Shown: piece after piece, positions 1 to 9,800 of the stretch
How positions within the stretch are numbered: the first letter of the stretch is position 1
Layout: every line of letters begins with the position of its first letter
NCBI GenBank assembly: GCA_003136495.1
Contig: PLER01000110.1
Span: 1-38,941, forward strand
Direction: 5' to 3'
Origin: Acidimicrobiaceae bacterium
GTDB lineage: Bacteria; Actinomycetota; Acidimicrobiia; Acidimicrobiales; RAAP-2
DNA length: 38,941 nt
Made by a program: the position numbers and the translations under genes
The notes under the pieces: generated by a model
The model's database searches: none
The model's input: only the letters and a program-made list of their open reading frames with translations
Told to the model about the DNA's origin: nothing

Positions 1-27
1 GTGGCGGTGGCGGTGGCGGTGGCGGTT
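1..27 (+). repeat. Hexanucleotide tandem repeat (GTGGCG)n encoding poly-Gly
   Basis: gtggcg repeated four times then gtt; in frame with the downstream CDS. Confidence 0.8.
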
Positions 28-350
28 CAACCCCAACCTCTCCTGCGCCTCCAAGCGCTCCGCCGACATCCGCGAGTTCAACTCCCGTACCTCGTGAAGT
101 CACCTACGGTGCCAGCGCAAGTGCATTGAGCGCGAAGGCCAAACTGGTACTCGATGGCCTGATCGCCAAACTTCAGGGCGGCGCCTCTGTGACGATCACG
201 GGATACGCATACAAGAACAGCGCACTGGCTCGCAAGCGGGCCAACGTCGTCGCCGCGTTCTTGAAGTCGAAGGTGAGTATTCACGTCACAATCAATGTCG
301 TGACGAGTGAGCGGGTTGGCAGGGTTTCGGTGGTAACGATGAAGCAGTAG
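3..350 (+). CDS. C-terminal fragment of an OmpA-like/surface protein with a poly-Gly and Pro/Ser/Thr linker (5' truncated by window edge)
   Basis: Frame 3 is open from the window edge: GGGGGGGGSTPTSPAPPSAPPTSASSTPVPREVTYGASASALSAKAKLVLDGLIAKLQGGASVTITGYAYKNSALARKRANVVAAFLK...; resembles the OmpA-like 'VTGYA..N..LA..RA..V' pattern. Confidence 0.6.
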   Translation, partial: GGGGGGGGSTPTSPAPPSAPPTSASSTPVPREVTYGASASALSAKAKLVLDGLIAKLQGGASVTITGYAYKNSALARKRANVVAAFLKSKVSIHVTINVVTSERVGRVSVVTMKQ

Positions 351-436
351 GCGTCGTCGCTCCACATCAAACCTATGCGACCACCTCATAGCCGCGCGGT
401 CGCGCCATCGAATCCCACCGGTCGTACTCCCTCAAA

Positions 437-569
437 CGTATTGATACGGGGAAAGATTTCACTTAACCCCCGTCGTGAAATCTCGCTTGGCATATGACCG
501 CAGCGTCGCTTTCGACTCGATAGACAAGTCGAAAGGAGCCGACAAGGGTGAGTTCGTGAGCGGCTCACC
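437..569. other. Intergenic segment with clustered perfect inverted repeats (candidate structured RNA or regulatory region)
   Basis: CGTAT-TG-ATACG (437-448); AGATTTCAC-N12-GTGAAATCT (454-483); CTTTCGACT-N9-AGTCGAAAG (509-535); GGTGAG-N11-CTCACC (547-569). Confidence 0.5.
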
Positions 570-771
570 AATCGGAGCGCAAGAGAGAACAACGTCGTCG
601 TGAGTGCACCGCCAAGCTCGTCTTTGGGCGCAATTGAATGTTCGAACTTTCGGGGAAGTGAACATGGCGTGGTTGAGTATCTTCTCCCAAAAAGTGACGG
701 CATAAAACGCGAATAAGGACCCTCACCGCGTAAAATTTTGGTGTCTGGGCACTGAGCGCAAGGAGAGCGTC

Positions 772-1008
772 ATGAGCGATTCCCTTCCCCTAAATATCGC
801 CGCGGTACCCGAGCAGGTGACGCCTACGCGATCCGCCGCGAGCGGCCCGTGCAAGTGTGCCCGGCACTCGTGTTGGCATTCGCGTGAGTGCCGCTCGAAC
901 GGCGTGGTGCGAATACTTCGGGCGCCCGTGCCCGAACGTGAGACCCGTTCTTCCGTGGTGCTCTGTCGCGAGTGTGCGGCACCAACCCGACGAAACAGAG
1001 TCGCGTAA
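772..1008 (+). CDS. Candidate small Cys-rich (putative metal-binding) protein, 78 aa
   Basis: AAGGAG about 8 nt upstream of ATG; Cys cluster CKCARHSCWHSREC plus CREC; no recognised family. Confidence 0.45.
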   Translation: MSDSLPLNIAAVPEQVTPTRSAASGPCKCARHSCWHSRECRSNGVVRILRAPVPERETRSSVVLCRECAAPTRRNRVA

Positions 1009-1031
1009 CGCTGCGGTCGGGCGGCACCCGC

Positions 1032-1589
1032 CTAGCGAATATCCCTGCGGAACCAGAACGCGGCCTCAGGGTTGTTGTTGTAGTCCGGCACCTCGTCAAA
1101 CCCCGCTGACCGGTACAACGCGACCGCCTCGGGGAGGTGCGCGCTCGTGTCGAGACAGAGCCGTTGATAGCCCAACGCAACCCCACTGGCTTCAAGTTCT
1201 CTGAGTAGCCCGCGACCCACTCCACGTCCGCGCGCCACGGGGTCGACCCACATTCGTTTCACTTCTGCCGTGTTGTCATCGAATCGGCGAAGCGCTCCGC
1301 ACCCAATCGGCGCGTCGCTGAGGAACGCAACGAGGAAGATCCCCCCAGGCGGGGCGTACTCGTGCAGTTGCGCCACCGCGGCATGACCAGGTTCAAAGCC
1401 GTTGGGAAAACGAAGAGCCAACTCGTGGTAGTAGCGCTGAAGGAGACGGCGAGCGAGATCGCTGCGTGACGACTCGCTCGTGATACGTATTTCTTCAGTC
1501 ACCGACGTCGTCCATTCGCGCTCGTGAGCGACACGATGCTCGAGCGTGTCGAGCAGCCTACGTTGTCCGAGCTCGTTGTAAGGAGACAT
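1032..1589 (-). CDS. GNAT family N-acetyltransferase
   Basis: Motif A-like 'VKRMWVDPVARGRGVGRGLLRELE' and C-terminal 'AVALYRSAGFDEV'. Confidence 0.9.
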   Translation of the reverse strand: MSPYNELGQRRLLDTLEHRVAHEREWTTSVTEEIRITSESSRSDLARRLLQRYYHELALRFPNGFEPGHAAVAQLHEYAPPGGIFLVAFLSDAPIGCGALRRFDDNTAEVKRMWVDPVARGRGVGRGLLRELEASGVALGYQRLCLDTSAHLPEAVALYRSAGFDEVPDYNNNPEAAFWFRRDIR

Positions 1590-1693
1590 TGTGCGTGACC
1601 GTCGTTTCCTCGCATAAGCCCACGTCGAGGCGATGACGGGGGTGAGGCGGGCTCTACCGTGGCTCGCCCCGCGTGGACGGTTGGGAACGTTAC

Positions 1694-2200
1694 TTAGAGG
1701 GTCAGAACGTACGCTACGAGGTGGAGGGGCTCTTCCGTGCTGTAGGGCTCGCCATCGTAGAAGACGTCGAATTCCGGGGCGCGGACGAAGCCGAGGCGCA
1801 CGTACATGGCTTGCGCCACTACCATCACCGGCGTCGAGTGCAGGATAATTCTTGCGCGCTCATCGACGCGAGCGCGCGCAATGCACACCTCGACGAGTGC
1901 GTGACCGACGCCGCGTCCCTGAAACGCCGGATCGACGGCGAGCATGCGGATGCCCGCCGCGTCGGGGTCGTCGAACTCGCTCATGGCCCGTCCCGAGTCG
2001 GGAACGTACGTCACACCCCCGCAGAGGTGCCCATCATCGAGGGCCACGTACACCTCGCTATCGAGTCGGCGTGCTTCGACGTCGGCGAGTTCGTCTTCGT
2101 AAGAGCCGAGAGAGTCGGTGCTGAAGAGCTGCCGATACGCCGCTACGGTAATGCGACCGAGTGCGGCGCTCTCATCCGGTCGAATAAGTCGTATCTCCAT
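1694..2200 (-). CDS. GNAT family N-acetyltransferase
   Basis: 'IRMLAVDPAFQGRGVGHALVEVCIARA' and 'AMYVRLGFVRAPEFD'. Confidence 0.9.
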   Translation of the reverse strand: MEIRLIRPDESAALGRITVAAYRQLFSTDSLGSYEDELADVEARRLDSEVYVALDDGHLCGGVTYVPDSGRAMSEFDDPDAAGIRMLAVDPAFQGRGVGHALVEVCIARARVDERARIILHSTPVMVVAQAMYVRLGFVRAPEFDVFYDGEPYSTEEPLHLVAYVLTL

Positions 2201-2264
2201 GGCATTGGCAGCCTACGTTGCACCACGTCTGAGTTGTGTGGACGATGTCTAATACAGTGGCCTC

Positions 2265-2762
2265 GTGAACGCCCACGTACGGCCGCTGTGGGTCGCCATC
2301 GCCGTGACGGCGATGGCGGCGATTGTCGCGATCGTCCTCTCGTCAATTGCGCTGAGCGAACGACAGTCGACCTCGTCGACGACGTCGAGGATGCCCGCGA
2401 GCGGCGCGTACCTCAACGGTTCGTCGGACCGACCGCACTTCGACCTCGTGCTCAGCGAGCTCGGAGGAGGGCGTCTGCGCGGGGCGGTGGACTTTTCGTA
2501 CCAGGACGGACAGACGTCACTCGTGTTCACGTTTCAAGGTACGAGCCAAGCGCTGCGCACGGGAGCCACGACTGGCTTCTTGACGCTGACCCCCCTCCGC
2601 GTGCCGAGTGATACGTCCTCTGAGCTGCTCTCGCCGCCGCCATCGGCGATCTCGGCCACCTACGGAGCTGGCCAGGTGAATCTTGGCGAATGCGACACCT
2701 ACTTGGTGGTGACGACGTTGTCGAATTGTCGCTTCTCCCTGTCGAACACCTCTGCTCCGTAG
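2265..2762 (+). CDS. Hypothetical membrane-anchored exported protein
   Basis: GTG start; N-terminal hydrophobic segment WVAIAVTAMAAIVAIVLSSIAL; polar exported-type remainder. Confidence 0.65.
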   Translation: MNAHVRPLWVAIAVTAMAAIVAIVLSSIALSERQSTSSTTSRMPASGAYLNGSSDRPHFDLVLSELGGGRLRGAVDFSYQDGQTSLVFTFQGTSQALRTGATTGFLTLTPLRVPSDTSSELLSPPPSAISATYGAGQVNLGECDTYLVVTTLSNCRFSLSNTSAP

Positions 2763-3002
2763 GCTCCCTCGATCCAACCCCGGGGGGTGGGGACGGCTTC
2801 GACGAGTCGTTGGCGGTGATGACGTCAGGGGGTATCACGCACGTCAGCGACCTCGAACGTCGAAGAGAATCGAAGCCCGCGAAACGCCGGATACCCTCCC
2901 GCGCTATTCGCTCAAATAATGATGCCTCGCGTTACACTCCCAGTGAGGTCGTTGCACTGGTTGCCGTGGCGCCAAGGTCGCACTCGATGACACGGGAGGA
3001 TC

Positions 3003-3698
3003 ATGGGTTTGGGAGCGGGATTCAGCGGGGTCATCACGCAACATGCGCTGATCGCGCTGGTCGTCCTCGGCGCCCTCGTCATTCTCAACTTCGCGGCCGC
3101 CGTCAAGGTCATCGGCCAGTCGGGTTTTTCGTGGTGGTGGGCCATTCTTCCCTTCACCCCATTCGCCTTGACCATTGCTTGTTTCGTGACGCTGTGGAAC
3201 CGAACCCACCAGTTCGCCCTCGGCGGGCAGTTCGGATTTCTGGGCCTCAATTACGCGGAGATAGGTGTTGTCTTTCGAGCCGACGAATACGCCCTCCTCG
3301 TTAGTTGGGCGGCGTTTTTGATCTTCGCGTTCTTGCGCTGGCCCGTGTCGGGTGATCACGACGAGCTTGATGAGCGGGCCCATCGTAGGTCGTTTCGGCG
3401 CCGGGTCGAAGCCGCGATCGAAGTCCCGGTCGAAGCGAAGCAACCACGAGTCAGCGCACGGGAACCTCGAGCGACGAAGTCGCGCGCTCGCGTCGAGGCC
3501 GCCCCCGTCGAGAACGCGCCCGTGTCGCGTAGAGCCGCCGCGCCGCCGCTCAAGCACTGCGCGTGGTGCGGGGAACCGTTACCGGGGAGCCGTGCACTGT
3601 TTCACGACTGTGGGGACAAGGACGTCCCGCCCGAGTTCTGTACGAAATGCGGTACTGCTTTGAGCGAGGACAGCGACGACTGCCTCGTGTGCGCCTAG
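3003..3698 (+). CDS. Multi-TM membrane protein with C-terminal zinc-ribbon-like Cys pairs
   Basis: GGGAGG RBS before ATG; three to four hydrophobic segments; C-terminal CAWCGE...CGD...CTKCG...CLVC. Confidence 0.75.
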   Translation: MGLGAGFSGVITQHALIALVVLGALVILNFAAAVKVIGQSGFSWWWAILPFTPFALTIACFVTLWNRTHQFALGGQFGFLGLNYAEIGVVFRADEYALLVSWAAFLIFAFLRWPVSGDHDELDERAHRRSFRRRVEAAIEVPVEAKQPRVSAREPRATKSRARVEAAPVENAPVSRRAAAPPLKHCAWCGEPLPGSRALFHDCGDKDVPPEFCTKCGTALSEDSDDCLVCA

Positions 3699-3706
3699 GT
3701 GACGCG

Positions 3707-4633
3707 CTACGACCGACTTATCAACCGGCGCACGAACTGAACGAGTGGCGCCGGCAGCAGGCGTTTGACCGCGTCACTCTGACGGCGGTAGTGGGCCAGG
3801 TCTTTCGCGTCAGAGGTCCGCTGTATCTCGAGCGCCTCGACTTTGAGCGTGAGCTCGATGACTTCGGCGCTGAGCATTTCGTTGCGCTTGGCTTCGTCGT
3901 AAAGGCGATCTGTTAAGTCAACGACGTCGGAGGACAGCGTGGCGAGTGCGTGGTCGCCGTCGTCACGTACGGCTTTGAGGACGAACTGGTAGGTCTCCGA
4001 CTCCCGATCAGCGAGGGCCGCGCGCAAGACGGCGTCGTCAACGTCCTCTCGATCTACCTCGATCTCCGTGTGAAAGGCCGCGGCGGTCACTCGACAGAGT
4101 TCGACCACGGCGAGGCCCGCTTCCTTGACGAGCTGGAGGAGGCTCTCCTTGGTGAAGAACGAGATGTGCGTGCGATCGAGCAGGCCACTCTCGGAGTAGG
4201 GGAACGTGCCCTTCAGCAACGCCAGTTTGACGTCCGCGTGGGCGATATTGGGTATCGAGATCACCACCACCCCCGACGGGGAGAGATGTGTGACCGCCTC
4301 GCGCAGGGTCGTGAGTGGATCCTTGAGGTGTTCGAGCACGTCACCGAAGAGCACGACGTCAAAGAACTCACCTTCGAGTTGCGGCCAGACGGTGTCCCCT
4401 TCGAAGTCACCGATGATCACCCGTTCGAGCCACGGCAACGCGGGCTCGACCACACTCGGATCGATCTCCACCCCGATAACCTCACACCCTTGGGCACTGA
4501 GTTGCTCGCTCACGTGACCCGAGGCGCATCCGGCTTCGAGAACTCGTTTGTTAAAGCCCACCAAGCGCAACATGACCGCGTGGGAGTTGTTTTCGTCGCC
4601 GACGTCAAAGGACGCGTGGTAGTGGGACAACAT
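3707..4633 (-). CDS. Class I SAM-dependent methyltransferase with C-terminal coiled coil
   Basis: 'VLEAGCASGHVSEQLSAQGCEVIGVEID', 'FDVVLFGDVLEHLKDP', 'GVVVISIPNIAH'; ATG at 4633, with a TTG two codons upstream as alternative start. Confidence 0.88.
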   Translation of the reverse strand: MLSHYHASFDVGDENNSHAVMLRLVGFNKRVLEAGCASGHVSEQLSAQGCEVIGVEIDPSVVEPALPWLERVIIGDFEGDTVWPQLEGEFFDVVLFGDVLEHLKDPLTTLREAVTHLSPSGVVVISIPNIAHADVKLALLKGTFPYSESGLLDRTHISFFTKESLLQLVKEAGLAVVELCRVTAAAFHTEIEVDREDVDDAVLRAALADRESETYQFVLKAVRDDGDHALATLSSDVVDLTDRLYDEAKRNEMLSAEVIELTLKVEALEIQRTSDAKDLAHYRRQSDAVKRLLPAPLVQFVRRLISRS

Positions 4634-4759
4634 AGGCAAAATCTACTTCGCCTCAGTAACGTGTCCCTACAATGCTGTTTTCACAACTGCTGGCCCATCG
4701 ACGCGCGCGAGACGGCGCGGTTCGCCCCGGGTCGCGAGAACGAGGAGGATCGCGCAGCG

Positions 4760-5797
4760 ATGAGTGATGCTACCCAGGGCGAAGCGGATCCCGCCCCGGC
4801 GGAGCACCGGGTAACGCGCGCGGAGGTCGAACGCGAGATCCTCCTCGAAGCGCGAGCCGAGGCCCTCACGCTGCGCTCGGAGTTACGGGCGCTGCGCGCC
4901 AAGGAGGTGGTGACCTCGGCCGTCGAGCACATGCGTGAAGACCGCGTCAACGTGGCCGCCGGGGCCTTCGCCTACCGCTGGTTTCTTTCGATCTTCCCCA
5001 CCATCATCGCGCTGCTCGGCGTGGCGTCGCTCGTCACGCTGCCACCCAGCGTGGTCGTGAGCCTCATTCACGGCGTCACCGAGGCGCTCCCGGCCAGCGC
5101 GGCGGACGTGTTCACCAAGGCGATCTCGCACTCCACGCAACGAGCGCACGGCGACCTCGTGGCGACGATCTTGGCGTCGGCGGTCGCGCTGTGGAGTGCC
5201 GTGTCCGGGATGGTGATCGTCGAAGTGGGCGTCGGGATGGCCTACGGCATTAAGAACGACCGCACGTTCCTTCGCAAGCGTTTCGTCGCCCTGCAGTTGC
5301 TCGTCGGGGGAATCGTGCTCGGCGGCGGTGCGTCAGCGCTCACCGTCTTTGGGCCTCAGTTGGGCAAAGTGATCAAGGACTCCCTACCCTTTAGCAGCAT
5401 CACCTTCGGCTTCACCTGGACCCTCGTGCGGTGGGTCGCCGCTCTGACGTTGATCAACCTGCTCTTCACGGTGCTGTACTACTTCTCACCCAATCGACCG
5501 CGATCCAAGTGGCGCTGGACGAGCATCGGTTCACTAATGGCGACCATCGTGTGGGCCCTCGTGTCGCTGGGATTCTCCTTGTACACGTCGGACTTTTCTT
5601 CCTACGACCGCACCTACGGGGCCTTCGCCGGCGTGGCGATCCTGATCTTCTGGCTCTTCTTGACGGGTTTGGCCATTCTGGTAGGTGGGGAAGTCAATGC
5701 GGCCATTGAACGACTCGGCGTCATTAACGGGGCCGCCGTGCCACCGCCCGCCGAGGACGTTAGTCCGGGCGCTGCTCCTCATGATGGCGGCGCTTGA
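4760..5797 (+). CDS. YihY/virulence factor BrkB family membrane protein
   Basis: 'AAGAFAYRWFLSIFPTIIALLGVASL', 'YYFSPNRPRSKWRWTSIGSLMATIVWALVSLGFSLYTSDFSSYDRTYGAFAGVAILIFWLFLTGLAILVGGEVNAAIER'. Start at ATG 4760 rather than the 3950 ORF start, which runs antisense to the methyltransferase. Confidence 0.9.
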   Translation: MSDATQGEADPAPAEHRVTRAEVEREILLEARAEALTLRSELRALRAKEVVTSAVEHMREDRVNVAAGAFAYRWFLSIFPTIIALLGVASLVTLPPSVVVSLIHGVTEALPASAADVFTKAISHSTQRAHGDLVATILASAVALWSAVSGMVIVEVGVGMAYGIKNDRTFLRKRFVALQLLVGGIVLGGGASALTVFGPQLGKVIKDSLPFSSITFGFTWTLVRWVAALTLINLLFTVLYYFSPNRPRSKWRWTSIGSLMATIVWALVSLGFSLYTSDFSSYDRTYGAFAGVAILIFWLFLTGLAILVGGEVNAAIERLGVINGAAVPPPAEDVSPGAAPHDGGA

Positions 5798-6731
5798 CCT
5801 CGTACATCTCGTGATCAGCGCGGTTCAGGAGCGAGTCCAGCGTGTCGTCGGGATCGCCGGTGAACACCGCCGATCCGATGCTGACCGCCATCGGATACCT
5901 ATTCATAGGGTGCGCGTTACGACTCGCCAAGATCGCCTCGAGGCGGGCGAGCGCCAAGGTCGGGTCACCGGTGTCGGCGAGGAAGACCAGAAACTCGTCG
6001 CCGCCGTAGCGCGCGATGACGTCGGAGTTGCGAAACGTCGCCGCTAAATGTTGGGCGAACTGGACCAGCGCGGTGTCGCCTTCTTCGTGGCCGTGGGTGT
6101 CGTTGATCTCCTTGAAGTGGTCAAGGTCCAGATACAAAAGTGCGGCGTTGAGCCCGCGGTGTCGACAGACCTCGAGCAACGTTCCGGCACTGAGCTCGAA
6201 GCCGCGCCGATTACTGAGCCCCGTGAGCTCGTCGGTCACGGCGAGCGTCAGCGCCGCGATCTCGCCTTCCACCATTCCGGCCAGGTCCCGCAGGCTGCCC
6301 TGGTCCTCCACCGAAAGGTCACGGGGAGTGGCGTCAAAGACGCACAGGGTGCCCAGTTTCATACCCTGGGGTCCGGTGATGGTGGCCCCGGCGTAGAAGC
6401 GCACACCGGGGTCGGCCACGACGGAAGGGTTGTCGAACAAGCGGCTGTCCTTTGACGCGTCGGGGATCACCATGAGGTCGCTGCCCAAAATGGCGTGCGC
6501 GCAAAACGACTCGTCTCGGGGCGACTCGCTGTCGCTGACTCCCTGTTTTGAGAGGTACCAGGTGCGGTCGCTATCGATCAACGTGATGACCGCCGAGGGG
6601 ACGTTGAACAGTCGTTGCGCGAGACGAGTAATGCGATCGAAGCGCTCGTCGGCCTCGCGGTCGAGGATGTCGAGTGAGACCAGTTCGGCGAGGCGCTCCT
6701 CCTCGTTGTCGGGTTTTCGGGGCTTGGTCAC
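5760..6731 (-). CDS. GAF-GGDEF diguanylate cyclase
   Basis: GAF-like 'FDRITRLAQRLFNVPSAVITLIDSDRTWYLS'; GGDEF 'RNSDVIARYGGDEF' with RxxD I-site; GTG at 6731 has a GAGGA RBS, ORF can extend to 6773. Confidence 0.93.
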   Translation of the reverse strand: MTKPRKPDNEEERLAELVSLDILDREADERFDRITRLAQRLFNVPSAVITLIDSDRTWYLSKQGVSDSESPRDESFCAHAILGSDLMVIPDASKDSRLFDNPSVVADPGVRFYAGATITGPQGMKLGTLCVFDATPRDLSVEDQGSLRDLAGMVEGEIAALTLAVTDELTGLSNRRGFELSAGTLLEVCRHRGLNAALLYLDLDHFKEINDTHGHEEGDTALVQFAQHLAATFRNSDVIARYGGDEFLVFLADTGDPTLALARLEAILASRNAHPMNRYPMAVSIGSAVFTGDPDDTLDSLLNRADHEMYEVKRRHHEEQRPD

Positions 6732-6872
6732 GGTTCCTCGTCTGGCCGCTGCGTGGGACCTCACCCACGCCACGGATTCAGATTAGGACAGCCGCACGTG
6801 GATACGGCGCGAGAACTCGAGAACGCGAGCGCTTGAGAGCGCCCGACGAGTCGACCGCAACGTCGACGGGCG

Positions 6873-9800
6873 CTAGTTCCGCCTGTTCACCCGGGTCAGG
6901 AGTGCGTCAACCTGATCACCGGGGATCGCCGGTGACCAGAGGTAGCCCTGACCGCGGTCGCAGCCGAGTCGACGCAGCCGCTCGAACTGGGCATTTGTCT
7001 CGATCCCCTCTGCGGACATCGTCATGCCCAACTTCTGTCCGAGCGAGATGATCGCCTCGAGCAAGGTGTCGTTGCGGGCGCTCTCGCCCGAAGGACTGAC
7101 GAAGGACTGGTCGATCTTGATGATGGTCGGGTGCAGGAGGGCCAGGTACGAGAGCGACGAATAGCCGGTGCCGAAGTCGTCGAGGGCGAACCCGACCCCC
7201 ATCGCGCTGAGACGCTCCATCGCGCTCATCGTCTCACCGACGTTGAGCAACATCGAGCTCTCGGTGATTTCGATGACCAGCCGCTCGGGCGCCAGGCCGC
7301 TCTTGGTCAAGAGCGCGTCGATCAAGTCGACGAGACCGGGGTCGTGGAACTGGTGGGCGGAGAGGTTGACCGCCACGTAGGGCGGGGCCGAGCCCTCAGC
7401 CACGTCCCAGTGGCTGGCGGCCTGAACGGCCTCGGTGAGGGCGAAAACGCCGAGCTCTACGATGAGGTCACTCTTCTCCGCGAGGGGGATGAAGATGTCG
7501 GGGCGCACCCATCCCCGGTCGCCGTGGCGCCAACGCATGAGCGCCTCGAAACCCACGAATTCGATGGTGTCGAGATTGACAATGGGCTGGTAGTGCATCG
7601 TCAAATCGTCGGTGACGAGCGCCCGTCGTAGCTGCTGGACGAGTTCGAAGTGGCTGACGGCCTCTTGGTGCATGCTCGGGGTAAAGAGCGAGTAGCGGCC
7701 CCGATTGAGACGCTTCGCTTCGTACATCGCGACGTCGGCCTTCTGGATCAGTTCACTGGGATTGGAACACGTGTTGTCCCAGACGATGATGCCGACGCTG
7801 GCGTGTTGGTCGAAGTTGATGTTGTTAAACGTGAAGGGTTCGGCCAGGACGTCGATCAAACGAGTCGCAACCTCTTCCGCTTCGGCGACGGAGCCAATTC
7901 CTTCGGCCAGGTAGAGGAACTCGTCGCCCCCAAATCGCGACAGCGTGTCCGTGGTGCGGGTGACGAGCTCGAAGCGGCGGGCGATGCCCGCCAGCAGCTG
8001 ATCGCCGACGAGGTGTCCGTGGGCGTCGTTGACACCCTTGAAATCGTCGAGGTCGAGCAACAAGACGGCGCCGAGACCGCCCTGACGAAGGATGCGCGAG
8101 TGTGCCTGGGCCAGGCGGTCCTCGAAGAGTGCTCGATTCGCCAAGCCCGTGAGTGAGTCGTGGAGGGCTTGGTGCGAGAGCTGCTCGGCGAGTGTTCGCT
8201 CTTCGGTGATGTCACGCTCGGATGAGACGAAATAGAGGATATTGCCCGCCGAGTCGCGCGCCGCCGACCTCGACACCTCCGAGATGATGACGCGACCGTC
8301 CTTGCGGAGGTAGCGCTTGACGTAGCGGACTTGGTCGACCTGGTGTGAACTGAGGCGGACCAACGTGTCTTCGGTGATGCCGATGTCGTCGGGGTAGGTG
8401 AACTGCTTGGAGTCGTGCCCCATCAGCTCCTCACGCGAGAAGCCGACCATCGAGCAAAATGAGTCATTGACCGCGATGACCTTGTCGTCAAGGTCGCTGA
8501 AGAGCATCGGCGCCATGTTGTGCTCAAAGGCCAGGCGGAAACGCTCGTCGCTTGATCGCATCAGCGCTTCGCTCTCGGCCAGACGCTCGGCGTCACGGTG
8601 TCGACTTATGCCGTAGGAGAGCTCGTCGGCCAGCTCGCCCAACGTCTCAACCTCACCGGGACCGAAGGAGTTCACGTGATCGGAGAAGATTGCGACCACG
8701 GCAACGGTTTCGTTCTCCACCGTCAAGGGGAACACGCTCATCGAACGCAGTCCAATTAGGGCCGCGCGCTCGCGGCGCTGCTCAATGATGGGTGCGACGA
8801 GGAGGTCGTTGACGAGCTGCACTCGTCCGGTGCGCGCGGCCTCGCCAATGGGACCTTGGCCGAGTTCCCCGTCGCCCCAACTGAAACTCAGCCCCTCTAA
8901 GGAGTCGACGAGGCCCGCGGGTTCGGCGACTCTGATGGTCTTGGCGTCGTCGTGTTCGATGTAGCCAACCCAGGCGAGGGGGTAGCCGCCGACCGAGACG
9001 ATGGTCTGGCAGATCTCGCGGATCAAGGACGCTTCGTTCTCCGCGTGCACCAGGACCTGACTGCCCTCACTCAGGGTCTGGAGCGCGCGGGTGAGATAGA
9101 CCCGCTCGGTGACGTCGCGGCCATTACCCACCACGCCACGCACCGCCTCGTCGTCGAGGCAGTTCGTCACGACGCCCTCGATGTAGCGCCACTCGCCCGA
9201 GGAGGTCAAGAACCGCAAGACAACGGGGTGGTCGATGCCGTCCGGTGACGTCGCGGCCGCGAAGGCCACTTCGGCGAGCGCGTGATCATCAGGGTGAATC
9301 AGGTCGAAGGCGTTGCGACCGAGCTGCGATCCCGGTTCGTAGCCGAAGACTCGATCCACGAACGGGTTGATGTACGTGAACTGAGCGTTCTCGTCGATCA
9401 CCACGATGAGGTCACTGGACTTGGCCACCAACGTGCGGAACCACTGCTCAGATTTGCTCAGGGACCGCTTGGCGTCCTCGAGCGCCGAGACGTTCACCAA
9501 CGTGGCTTCGAGGGCCGTTCGTTCTCGGAACTCGGCGCTGCTCGTCGCCACGCACGTCGCCATCGTCATCGCGACCTCTTCGAGGCTCGAGACGGTCTTC
9601 TCGTCGAAGGCGTTGACGTGACCTTCGTAGATCGAGATCACGGCGCGGCGGCCCTCCAGCGCGAAGGGTAGTGCCACGGACGACAACAGTCCGAATTCGT
9701 GAGCGCGCTTTTTCCATGGGCCGTAGCGCGGCTGTGCCGAGAGGTCGTTCGCGACCTGGCTCGCACCGGTGCGCAAGGCGGAACCGGTCGGACCGTGTCC

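Noticed and set aside
386-703. Minus-strand ORFs of 105 and 68 aa within the 0.4-0.7 kb intergenic region
   Set aside because: No domain or convincing RBS; the region is better explained by its inverted repeats as non-coding.
3950-4759. N-terminal 270-aa extension of the BrkB ORF
   Set aside because: It runs antisense to the well-supported methyltransferase. ATG 4760 gives a normal BrkB-family protein.
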